Assembly: GCA_932294295.1 (NCBI GenBank)
Contig: OW028576.1
Coordinates: 29,352,747-29,416,746 of the forward strand
Origin: Alitta virens
Lineage: Eukaryota; Annelida; Polychaeta; Phyllodocida; Nereididae
DNA: 64,000 bases
Direction of reading: 5' to 3'
Positions 27,501 to 38,400 of the stretch are shown here, one piece after another. The notes under the pieces were generated by a model, which was not told the origin of the DNA, did not search any database, and worked only from the letters and a program-made list of their open reading frames with translations. The number at the start of each line of letters is the position of its first letter. Position 1 is the first letter of the stretch. The position numbers and the translations under genes are program-made.

Positions 27501-28506
27501 TCTACAATGTTATTTTTTAATAAGAAAATCATATTGATCGAGTAATATGGATGTTTTGGCACAGCAAAGCACAATTCTTGGAACAATTTTAATGCCCCAT
27601 TGCAATCTGCTAAAATAGCAGGCATCAATATTTTGAGGTGCACACACACACACACACACACTACGATGTTGATTTACCTTCTCGTTTCATGCCGACTGCC
27701 ATGCACTTTTGAAACCGACAGAACTGACAACTGTTTCTCGTATATTTGTTAATAACACATTGCATGTTTTCTTTGCATGAATATATTAAGTTTTTCTGAA
27801 CTGTCCGCTTGAAAAAGCCTTTGCAACCCTCGCAAGAAAACACTGAGTAGTGGTATCCTGATCCCTTGTCGCTGCACACCAAACAAAATGCACCCTCAGG
27901 AAAGGCAGGTTTGACGTCGGTAAAATCAGAGGGTGATGATACGACCACCTCGGTCCGCTGTATAATGCTGCCGCCCGGCGAAGCATTTAATATTCCGCTG
28001 ATTCCCCCCGAATCAGGCTGAATTGTTAAGGGGCTCATCGCAGTGTTACTGGAGTCCGATTGGGACGCACTGATGTTGCTACTATCAGCCGCTCTCACTA
28101 ACCCGACAGCACTAGGATTTTCTAGATTCAGTATTTGTAATGCAGTGCCACCCAATGATCCAACCTGTGCTAGTTTAGGTGCAGTGGTACCACTGGTCCC
28201 TGGGCTAGTTGGTGTGGGTGCCAAGTGGCTTACAGCCTTCTGTTGTAAGATGTGTTGCTGAAGTGCGGCTAGTTCCCTCTCAGTCTGTTCTTGTTGCTGC
28301 TGTTGCAAATGTTTTCTGTGCAATAACTGAGCTTGTAATTCGGCTAACTTCTTAGTGTCTAGGTCGACGTTTCCCTGCGCACCGGCCTGTGCAGAGGCTG
28401 CAACTTGCACTTGACTGTGAGGTTGTGTTCCAATTTTTCCGGCCACCGTTCTCTCCACAGCTTCTGTCAACCCGGGTATCTCCTTCCCACCTTCCTCACC
28501 CGACAT
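15496..28506 (-). CDS. Orphan nuclear receptor, complete coding region
   Basis: Minus-strand exons are 28506-27678, 27146-26925, 18091-17987, 16514-16430, 16287-16100 and 15731-15496: 1665 bases, 554 residues plus stop. The N-terminal 200 residues are Gln/Ser-rich with a coiled [20 protein letters not shown] stretch. The DNA-binding domain has both C4 zinc fingers (C208, C211, C225, C228; C244, C250, C260, C263) and P-box CEGCKG, then the extension [16 protein letters not shown]. The ligand-binding domain (about 350-554) shows [18 protein letters not shown], helix-5 [29 protein letters not shown] and a terminal AF-2-like ALVLEIM. The LRLAYR block is typical of NR4A; the fingers also recall NR5, RXR and ERR. 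It could be NR4A-like or a lineage such as NR8, and I do not name it. An in-frame TGA lies upstream of the ATG. Intron 2 is 8.8 kb. Confidence 0.93.
17570..17692. repeat. GAGCCATGCC(N)polyC minisatellite
   Basis: About five diverged units of roughly 30 bases, each of the form TTGAGCCATGCCYGACCCCC with a variable C run, lie in receptor intron 3. The open frames seen on both strands here are products of the repeat. Confidence 0.75.
18165..18443. mobile_element. TIR element CAGGGTTCCCA / TGGGCACCCTG in receptor intron 2
   Basis: The ends are an imperfect 11-bp inverted repeat. The interior carries repeated CATGACTTTTCCATGACC-like words near both ends. Length is 279 bp, with no coding sense. Such CAGGGTTCCCAC elements are widespread in animals and are usually hAT-like; flanking duplication is not clear (TTATATG versus TTTATGG). 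Confidence 0.65.
18923..19318. repeat. 201-bp perfect tandem duplication with TIR-like ends
   Basis: Two copies, starting at 18923 and 19124, are identical over about 195 bases. Each copy begins CTTAAAGGGGTCA and ends TGACCCCT, an 8-bp inverted repeat, so the unit itself looks like a small transposon. As 201 is a multiple of three, the minus strand has a 135-codon frame made of two 67-residue repeats, which I treat as a by-product. It lies in receptor intron 2. Confidence 0.85.
21481..21537. repeat. (TA)n microsatellite
   Basis: About 28 uninterrupted TA units lie in receptor intron 2. Similar shorter tracts occur at 22433-22457 (receptor intron) and 34733-34757 (SIDT intron 3). Confidence 0.95.
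21664..21963 (+). mobile_element. hAT-like MITE family A, copy 2
   Basis: The left end is GGAAAAAGTGCAGTATAGCG and the right end is GGTCCGCTATACTGCAATAA followed by ACCC. TAAATAAA flanks both sides exactly (21656-21663 and 21964-21971), an 8-bp target duplication. Length is 300 bp, non-coding. Confidence 0.92.
22520..22622 (-). mobile_element. SINE B tail fragment
   Basis: A (GATA)/(GATG)n tract followed by GGAAAGTACAGCCCTCTAAG and GGCAACTTCTTGCCG is the reverse complement of the tail of the SINE at 23527. Only the tail is present. Confidence 0.6.
23527..23815 (+). mobile_element. tRNA-derived SINE B, near full length
   Basis: The head GGGTGGTCTAGTGGTAAGAC carries a pol III A box like that of tRNA-Glu/Asp. 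Then come TTCATGAGCAACATCCCAGC, GGATGAGACGTTAAATTG, CTATGCTGAGGCAAGTAAAA and a tail with GCCTTAGGGGGCTGCACTTT and ATCTATCTATGTATC. The B box is decayed here (GATAATCC). Sister copies or pieces lie at 22520, 32441, 36418, 37590, 53689 and 62284. Confidence 0.8.
24547..24730. other. Cluster of AGGTCA/TCAAGGTCA half-sites in receptor intron 2
   Basis: Within 185 bases are TGACCTTGACCT (24559-24570), GAGGTCA near 24664, AGGTCA near 24712 and TCAAGGTCA at 24721-24729. TCAAGGTCA is the extended monomer site of NR5/ERR-type receptors. Function is unproven, and similar TGACCTTGACCT words occur in repeats. Confidence 0.4.
25197..25552. mobile_element. TIR element CAGGGATGTGATT in receptor intron 2
   Basis: The left end CAGGGATGTGATT and the right end AATCACATCCCTG are near-perfect inverted repeats around 356 bp with long C runs. 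TATAT abuts both ends, so a TA or TATAT target duplication is possible. A solo end of the same family lies at 4147-4197. Confidence 0.65.
27644..27661. repeat. (CA)n microsatellite next to a splice donor
   Basis: A CA/TG dinucleotide tract lies about 16 bases inside receptor intron 1, just downstream of the exon 1 donor on the minus strand. TG tracts near donors can affect splicing; here that is only a possibility. Confidence 0.85.
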
Positions 28507-29172
28507 TTTGACCCCTTCAGGTCACACCCCTTGCAGCCAGCTGTTTTGTTTTGATCTCAAAAGACAACAGAAAAATTATGACATCGATTCACTATCAAAC
28601 ACCATTTGGCGTAATCTCCAATGTCAAGGTCGATGAAAAGAGGGAGCAGCAATTTTAGATGTTTTTCATATTTTCGCTAATTTAAAAAATAATGCAGCAC
28701 AATCAGCAGTAAATTCTATATTTATATGCTTAAATGTTATTTTCAAAATTATCAGAACATATTTGTGGTAAATAATAGCAATTTTCATTCATTTTCATCC
28801 GTTTCATTCATTCAGGGAGCGCCTCGTTTTTTCATCTGACATTTGTTACGTAATGTCAGAGTTGGTAATGTTGCGAGCGCCAACGCGAGGGTGCATTATT
28901 ATGTCATTTTTTCTAAAACATTTTATTTTTCATTACTGACTGTTAATTAGGCAAAGACATGAATATATATTGCGCATAACATTAAAGAAACTGGGGGATA
29001 AAATTGTTGTCGGAAAATTATCAAACTGCAAGTGCGACACCTTGCGACAATTTTATGAACTAGCGTGCAAAACATGGAGATGAACAGAAGAATGGATTTA
29101 GGAATTAAATTGTCTCATTTGACACGATCTGCCATGTTGTGAACTGGACTTGTTTAGCTCAAGACTCTGACT
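28507..29172. promoter_or_regulatory. Bidirectional promoter of the receptor and SIDT genes
   Basis: This 666-bp gap separates two divergent start codons. It includes TGACCCCTTCAGGTCA (28509-28524), TCAAGGTCG near 28624, a palindromic TTACGTAA near 28848 (bZIP-type) and a GC-richer patch GCGAGCGCCAACGCGAG near 28875. No TATA box stands out. An in-frame TAG at 29155 fixes the SIDT start. Confidence 0.55.
28509..28524. promoter_or_regulatory. Everted nuclear-receptor half-sites (ER4) at the receptor start
   Basis: TGACCC-CTTC-AGGTCA is an everted repeat with a 4-base spacer. It ends two bases before the receptor ATG complement at 28506, so it sits in the 5'UTR. It could serve autoregulation; that is inference. 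Confidence 0.4.
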
Positions 29173-32100
29173 ATGGCTCGAGGAAGCAGCAGGAGTCCTT
29201 TTTGTCTGGTGGCAATTGCAATTATCGCGTCTGGACTGCAAGTTCGTTCAAGTGATCAAGCATCATGGGGAAAACAGCTTCCTTTTGATTCAACTCCCTA
29301 TGCAGTGGGTGACATTAATGTCACGTCTATACCTGGAATATTTAATGAAACTATGAAAAATACAGTCAGAAAAGGCCAAGAGATCATCTACACCTTCAAT
29401 TACACTGAATACCAAAATACGGTAATATATCATTTAAGTGCATGTTAATGATATTTATGCTCATGCATAAATGATAAATCAGTACAGAGGTGACAGTAAT
29501 TGTGTTTATGTAAATTGTAATAATCAATTACCAGATAAATGTTGCCCATTATATATTAATTAGTTAGATGACTCTTTATATCTGTCTGTTAATCAGAAAA
29601 TATGTAGTCATAGTAGTGCACAAAATGGTCATATATTATACTGGCTGGGGAAATTATATACATGTGCACTGTAATTGATTGTGTATTCGAAACAGATTAA
29701 TTGGGATTTCAATAACAAGTTTAACAAAAAGCATTTATAAGCTTTAAGGTTTAAATCATATTGCAGATATTTGCTGGACTATATCCATATGATATCTCTG
29801 GGTGTAAATTTGACATTTTGGAGTTGAGTCCATATTTGCACAGCATATTTATATACACCCCTAAATATTTTGTTTGGTATTTAAAACATATTTACATTAT
29901 GCTAAAAGCAATAGAAAACATGGCCTAGTGACCGGCCTTATGTCATATCTGTATAATTATGGTCATGTGAGTCTTACTCTTCAAAGTACATGAATAATGA
30001 TGAAATACCACATGGATTGACAAGATAGAGGATTGACATAAAAATACCGTGGGATTGGCTGATGTGCTGATAAGCTAAGTTATGTCTCATTCATCATTGT
30101 TCATTATCTGCTACTTTTAGCAAACATAATATAGACTATTGAAAATTATTTAAACAGGAACTTAGCTGCATGTTCACTGGTTGTGAGCCGATTCAGTAAC
30201 TCAGAAGTTACTGGTTACTTACAGTTGCTTTAGAAAGCTTTTTTTATTTTTTTAATGCTATGAATCATCCTCTAGGAACAAGATAACCTTCATGGATTTA
30301 TAATATATACCAGTTGTGACATCCATTAACATCATAAAATCACATGTTCACTTGTGGAATTGATTGAATAAGTTAAAATACTACAAGTTATATTGTATTG
30401 AGGGACTCTTGGTGCCATTGAAGTGCACCAGTTCAAATCAAATGTGTTGATTAGTGTATCAACTACAAATAAACAATGCCAAAATGTAACAAGATAGTTT
30501 TAATGCATGCCTTTCTGTATTTTTTGCTGTTTGTCTTAACATTTAATTTTTTTTAAATGGAGCAGGGATGGGAGGCCACCTATATTTTTGTAACAGTAAT
30601 GAGTACCAGAACTAATTACTCACAAATTAAATTGGTGATTATGGTCATATCAGGTAAAATGTGGGCTTCATATTAAAATAATGTGAAATGTGGGCTTATT
30701 TATGTATTTTTGTCTCTAATTTTTACACAATTTTGCATTTAAAATTATAAAAGTGATGTTCAACACAATTAAAATAGGATGTGTATGATTCGTGGTTTTA
30801 ATTAGAAATACTCAGGTTGTGATCATCATATGATGTCAATTCTTCCTAATTCAGTGTCCTGGGGTCGATATCTGGTCCAGGCACTCATGAATATTCATGA
30901 GCTATATCTCAGCTGCATGTCCACTGATTCGTTAACTCAGAATTTACACGATCCCAGCATGGTGACCTCAAATAAAAGTAGGACTTTTTTTAAACATTTA
31001 TGACTTATTTAGCAAGGATATTAAATGCAGTCTAATTATCATTATTAATATTTATAATGATGTGTATTATTTATATAAGCAGGAATTTGTTTAGAGTATA
31101 ACATGTAACTAAGCACATTGTATGTTAGAAATATTTGCATGGCAAATTTTAGTAACTCAGAAAGGTAGATTCGGTAGCTCTCCAGCATCTTGCAACAATG
31201 AGTCGCTAACGTTTAATGTATTGCAAATGTTTCAGATTTTATACTTTATTTCTTTTGGGATTATCATCTTAACTTATTGTTTAATTTAATAAATCATACC
31301 ATTGTGAAAACAAAATCTCAAATATCTTTCTAATGTTAATTTTGTGCCAAAACTTGTACTGTACTGTTCAACAGTGATTCCTTTGATGTGCTACTTTTTA
31401 CTTTTTTTATTGCGACTTTTATGAACAGTGACTTTCATTTGAGCAGAGCATTTCTCCACCTTATTTGAGACGGTGTGAACACTTCTGAACCACGGTGATT
31501 TACAAGGAGAATCATCGCCTCTGTCGCACTATTGTTTTTTTTCAAGCATTATGCTTTTGGAGCGTCTGCTTACACAGCACTGTGGTAATAACTGAGCATT
31601 TATCTTTTGTTGACACCAGCCAATCAGGTCATCTGTCAGAGATCACCAGCCAATCAGATCATCGGTTAGAGATCACAAGCCAATCAGATCATCTGTTGGA
31701 GATCATCAGCCAATCAAATCATCTGTTGGAGATCACCAGCCAATCAGATCATTTATTTGAGATAGATCACCAGCCAATCAGATCATCTGTTAGAGATCAT
31801 CAGCCGATCAGATCATCTGTTGGAGATTATCAGCCAATCAGATATTAATCAATTGAGATCACAGGTGTGGTGTCAACATCTCTAATTTTGATCATGTTGA
31901 TGGCACAGTACTGTCAGATAATGTAGAAGCCACCCAGTTATTGACAAAGTACTATCAGAGTTTCTTGGTAATTGACGCAGCACTGTATACACTGCTTTGA
32001 CAACAACTATTTTCGTAAATCTTTTCGTTTCAGACGAGGGCAGTCAGAATCCACGTGAGTGTACCCAAAAAACACGACGTGAGTGCCGAGTTCCCGGCTT

Positions 32101-32441
32101 TGTTCGTCGTGCGACAGCAGAGGTTCATCTTGTCATGGCAGGTCCCTCTTATGCTGGAAAATGTGTAAGTACTGCAGGTGATTGTAATTATTAATCTCCA
32201 AAGTGAATATGATTTCTTGAATGTGCATTATCTATCCCTGGATCCGTCTGGTCTGATGAATTTAACTTATGGTAATAAGATTTGAGATCCATAAGTTGCG
32301 AAAATCTCTCACTGTGTTCCCGATTGGCTCTTTGACAAATTGATTTAGATGATTAGCTAATGGTTAATCTTACAAATGGTAGAACTTTTGGCAGTTTTCT
32401 GTCATGAATATTGATCAAACTTAAAGGATTTGTTGTTCCCT

Positions 32442-32474
<33 letters not shown>

Positions 32475-35400
32475 GGGGAAAGTGCAGCCCTCTAAGTCAA
32501 GTTCTTGCCGCTAGCGAGAGTAATTTAGAGAGAGAAGGAGTCCACCCATGTTACACATCATAAATTACCCCTTGGGTGGGATCTTTTACTTACCTCAGCA
32601 TAGACACTGAGTACAAGGGATCGTCAATTTAATGTCACATCTGAACGACATCCAGCCGGGATGATGCTCATGAAGGGTGGCCGAGCCCGGGATTGAACCC
32701 TGGGTCCTTTAGAGGAGCGGGGCAGCGTGTTACCACGAGACCACCCAGCTGCTATAAGCATGATAATAGTCCTGGATTCATTTCAGCCCCTTGGGGTACA
32801 CCATTTGCATACTGACAGTCTGACAGTCTTTATAACATGTATGAGAGGTGTCCTGACTTTTGCAAGATACTGTATTATCATGAGATTATCGATAGAAGTG
32901 TTCTGAACAATATATTGAAACTGCAAAACTGTTCATTCATATTAACAATCATTGAATAGTTTAGTTTTATCATTTATTTGTATGGTGCTAGATTCAATAG
33001 ATTTCTCTCCAGATTCATTATGTATTAAACATGACAAGAGTCCTCGATTAATTTCAGCCCCTTATTGTGGGATTATCAACAAAATAATGAGCAATATTCA
33101 AGGAAGAGGTGGCTGAGAAGGTTTATAAATTATTAAACACTTGTTTCATTGGACAAGAGATTTTACTACTTTTAAATGATTGTTTAATACACTGTACACT
33201 GTAATATTTAGAATATTAAGATTTCTCACAGGAATGAATTAATTACCGACCAAAATTAATTTATTCCTCACAAGAATGAATTGATAATTTATTTTAGACA
33301 AATAAGCTGCACTTATTTTTGTTGATAGGTGTCTCAATTATTGGAAAATGGTTATGGTTTTCCAATGAAATAATAACCTTTGGAGTGTTCTTATGTGCAT
33401 AATACCCTTTGATAATTTGCATGTAATCTAATATCTAATTTTAGCAAATTGGGCACATGTTATGTTTTAAATTAGATAAAACCACTTTGTTAAATAACTG
33501 TATTTCAAGCAATTTCTACACTTCCTTTTCCAACAAACATGTTACGGATATTCACAAATGTATGCATGTTCCTGGATACAAAATTGTCCAATTGACATTT
33601 TTTGATCAGTGTACTGGTATAATGGTTTATGATGATCAAGGTCCATGTTCATATGAAAATTAACTTGATGATTATATTTCCTGATTGTGCAACTTGTGAT
33701 ATAGGACTCATGGATTTTTAATTTGATGAAAATGTTGATAAATAATTTATGAGAATTGCCTGTTATTGAAATCACGACAACATTTTGTATAATTTGTCTT
33801 CATTATATCCCTTTACAGAAGGTAGGATAGTCAGTACAGCCTGAAACTTTCTGAAATAAGTGTTGAAGTAATCAAACTGCAGTGGAACCGCACATTTAAG
33901 ATCATCTAATACAATACTGGGCAAACTAATTGTAACATCTGTTAAAAATTAACAATCTAACAGTTTGTACTTTTTCACTTTATTTACACAACTGCTGGTC
34001 ATAGACCTAAGTAATAGGCCATAACAAAGAATATGTAAGTCTAATACTTTGTAATTTTTTAGCAAAGATGCTGAATTTTCTGGGCGTTCTTATAATTAAA
34101 CCCAGTATGACCACCTTGATTTTAAGAACTGTCATGGCAGTGTAAACAGATCTCAAATTCAGGCCCCTTCTATGGTAAGACCACTGCATATCAGTGATGT
34201 CCATGTTTGTTCTTCATTGTGGGGTTTGAATGTTTACAACTATTTTCTTGTGAGCGCATTTTTGATAAGTTTCATAACTTTCTACACTTTTTGATAAGTT
34301 CCGTAACTTTCCATCATTGTCCAAGAGAGTTGGTGACTTGTACAGCGCTTCCAAGGTTTTATGTAGATCTAATGATGCTATTTATTCTATTGTTTCAGTC
34401 ATGATTACTACAACGTCAGTCGAACGTTATGTCCCGTCGAAAGAAACCAAAAGCATCAGCCCACAGAAGAGACGCAGATCTTCGTAGACGTTTCATCAGC
34501 CTCCACCTCTGACATCCATTTCATCCTAAAAGCGGAGTTTGTCGAAAACTTTGAACTGCCGTAAGTATCAGTTTTGCCTGTGGCAGATGTAATTATGAGA
34601 TGATAGACTTGTGATTACTTACAACTTGGTACAATTATGAGACGAGTGGTATCATTTACTTGTTAGAGCATTTGGAAGTGGCACTGTTGCCCACAGCCAT
34701 CTAATATTGAACTAATCAAAGAGGGCAATATTAATATATATATATATATATATATATCTTTATTTCATACACATTATCATATATAATCGTATGATATTGA
34801 CAAGTATGTACAATTATAAAATTTAAATTATAATGATTACTTATAAAATGAAGAGCATATTAAAGCGTACACAATTGATGAATAAATAATGTCTTTTCTC
34901 TGTCATCTAATCCAATAATGCTTGTAGACCTCAAATTTTTAATTACAACAATGACAGTGTCATCCTCTCTATTACCCAAATGAAAGAGCAATTGCATGTG
35001 TAGAGTAATAAACAATTATATTTAACATGGTGTATGTATATAGATATGAATATGATTGTCAGTTTTATTGCATAGCCTGTGTACATTTGGTGTAGCTAAA
35101 CGATCTTGTGATTACAGTTGATTGCATTGAAGTGTAGTCTGCAAGCCATCAGTCCAATAGAGTCTTTTCACTGAGCAGCCCTGAATTCTGCAAGACATCA
35201 GTCTTTCTTTGCTTTTCAGACATAGTAGATCATAACTAACTGACTCCGTAAATATTATTTCTCAGGGAAATAACAAAAATCAATTGAATGATAAGATGTC
35301 AAATATACATTAAAGTGCGCAGCTAGGATGCAGTTTGATTCAGCCAATCAGAGTCAAGGGCGGTGACTTCTTCAGCCAATAGAATTGCAGTATTCTGTCA

Positions 35401-38400
35401 TAGCCACCTGGTGGAAATATTGAGGAACTTCCGTGAAAATCTACTATTCAAAGTGTGGCAGCCACGTCACAGTATTGCACACACGAGTGCATATGTACCT
35501 AGCTCTCAAAATAGGTCAACTTATTCTGATGACATTAGGTTGCGTGATGTTTTTAAATTAAATTTAGAAAGCAAACCCAAATCAAGATTTGATTCTTTCT
35601 AGAGCTTTTGTGAATATAATTTTATAAATTTTATGTACAATGCGTAAATGAAACTGAAAAAGAAATAACACTCGCACTTCCAAATTATTTGATGTGACAT
35701 TTAATATTACATGAAGTTTTGTATAATACCTGATGGGCAACGCTGTGGTAATATGATTTGGCGTAGTATGACCATGGACATATTATACGCTAGACTCAAA
35801 ACCTTTTCATCTCATCATTACATCTACCTCAGCTGGTCATAATATGATGCATAGTATGACTACAGTGTTGGGTATATTATGAAAAAGCATAAATGAGCTG
35901 GTGGATTGATGGTAAATTTGCAATGTTTTGGAGTCTGTTGCTCAATAGGTGGCAATGCCCACACAAGCGTTTACTAGTCATAATACAACTAACTGACTAG
36001 CTGTAATTAAGACCAAAGAAATTAGGTCCATTTCTATATATTGCGATATACAGTAAGGCTCGGGCAAGCTCTGCTGAAGGTCCCGGGTTTGAATCCCAGA
36101 CATAGTCACTTTTCTTGAGCTATATCTGAGCTGTATAGATAGATAGATAAAGAGATTATTTTAAAATTCCATGAAAATTCCAAGCAACTACATGTTACAT
36201 TTTATAATAAAAGGAATTTGAGGTGCGTCACCGGAGCCTACACAGGTTGTAATTGTGCGCCCCTCCACAAGAAACATTCTATATAGACTTAAACATCAAA
36301 TAAATAAAGGAACATTATTTAAAAGGATATAACAATCAAATTAGCATATTAGAAATTTTATATGCACATGTTATATATGTTGTTTGAGGTATATGTTGAA
36401 TTTGATCAGTGCCTTATGGTTCTCAGTGTCTATGCTGAGGCAAGTAAAAGAGCTCACCCATGGGGCTACACTCCAAACCTTATCATCTCATCATTACATC
36501 TACCTCAGCTGATCATGAGGTTGCTAAAGCTTCAGACCCTGTAGCATTGGGACAAGACAAGAAAAGCAATACTATTCTAGTACAGCAATTCTAGTAATGA
36601 TTGTCCATTTCATTGTGTAATAAAGTGGTTTATTTTAAAACATTTGTAGTGTGCACATGCACTAAAACCTAGCCCTCAAAATCGTCACATGGTGATAATT
36701 TTAGCATATATCCTGAAGCCATTCAAGGACAAATATGATAGATTTGCTGTTTCATTTGTTATCATTGCTAATACAGCTGCATATATTTATATATAGTTGC
36801 AAGGTTCGTTTTGTATTGACCCGAGAATTCAACCTGCCACTCTGTATTTTAACGGCCCTCGGGAAAATGCAGACTGGCAGGGTGAATACGAGGGTCAATG
36901 CAAAACAAACCATGTCATAATGTATTTATTTTATGTTTATTTATTGTATATATTTTTCATAGGTATGATTGATTTATAAATGATGTTATCACAAAAGCAG
37001 CCTGCTGGTCATTGAGTGCAGTTGGTGATGTCACAATTTTGATGACATCATTAACAATGGTTAGTCTAGTCTCAAAAAAATTGTTACTTATTAGGCCACA
37101 CCCACTGAACCTATTTGTCTAGTAGGGAAAATATGAGATTAGAGGGAGAATATGACTTTTGAGGGAAAATAACTTTTGACCCACTTAATACTGCATTGAA
37201 AACAACAGCTCATATCTCCCAGGGAGATTTTTGGGTAATTAATGCTGATACATGGCCAAACATAGAATAAATACATATATATGCAATGAAGTCATCGATA
37301 ATAGAACAGACGTAGAGCTGTTAAAAATGTAGAATGTAATGAATATTTGGCTGGTGGTCCATTTGCTCTAGTTGAAATCAAATGACCACCTGATTAGGTA
37401 AAGTTTTGACACATGCAACTTTAGTTCAAATTATGCAAGGCAACGTTTACTGTATGTCTGTTGTTGCAATCAGGCGTGTTTGCATAATTACTGTTTGGTA
37501 ATTAAATGGTTTTTCCACTCATATCTTAATGATGTTTCAAAATCTCTGCGCTACTGGGTCTGAAGCTTAGTCGGCTTATATGACCAGAGGCAGACGTAAT
37601 AAGGCTTGGAGTCCACCCCATATTACACATTCACCCCTTGGGTGGGGTCTTGCTTCAGCAGCATGAACGCCGAGTACAACTCACCTCCAATTTAATATCT
37701 CATGTGATCAACATCCTGCTGGGAAGCGTGCCTGGGCCGGGAATTGAACCCAGCAGGACCTTGAGCAGTGTGGCCAGTATGATGAGCTGATAATTCCATG
37801 ATATCTGTGCACTGTGTGACCTGAAATTCTGCCATAAACGATTCAACAATGCCTTGCCACAGTATTTTCTTGATTTACTACTGCTATTTAGAGATGATCC
37901 TCATTACTATGAAACTCGAATAGCTGGTCAACTACGACTTCCCTTAATTAAACATGAATTTGCAAAATAGATTATTAAGTATAGATTTATCAAAACGCTT
38001 AATAATATGTCCATAACTTACAGAGAAAAACTAGAAACACATAGTTTAGATGGATTTAAGAAATATGTGAAAAATAGCACTGTAGCATCTTATTCCGCAG
38101 ACTGCAGTATTGAAAATTGCTATATATGTATAAATGTTCATCCTACTGCTTCTTCATAATACTTTTCAACAATATATTCTTTAACTTGAGATGAGTAACG
38201 TTGATGAGACTACTACTGATGAGAGTAATTTCCATATTGTGTTTGATTTAATGTTCACTATGTAATATTAATAGATCTCTCCAGGTGGCCTCATGCTAGC
38301 GATAAAATATATTTATCTTTGTGAGGTCTCCTTGCGAAAAAAATGTTTATAAATGAAAATATGAAAATAAATTGTAAATATTTTTTTGTTTGGCAAAATA

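Noticed and set aside
31495..31848. 117-codon frame with SQSDHLLEI repeats
   Set aside because: It is a translation of the CCAAT minisatellite inside a SIDT intron.
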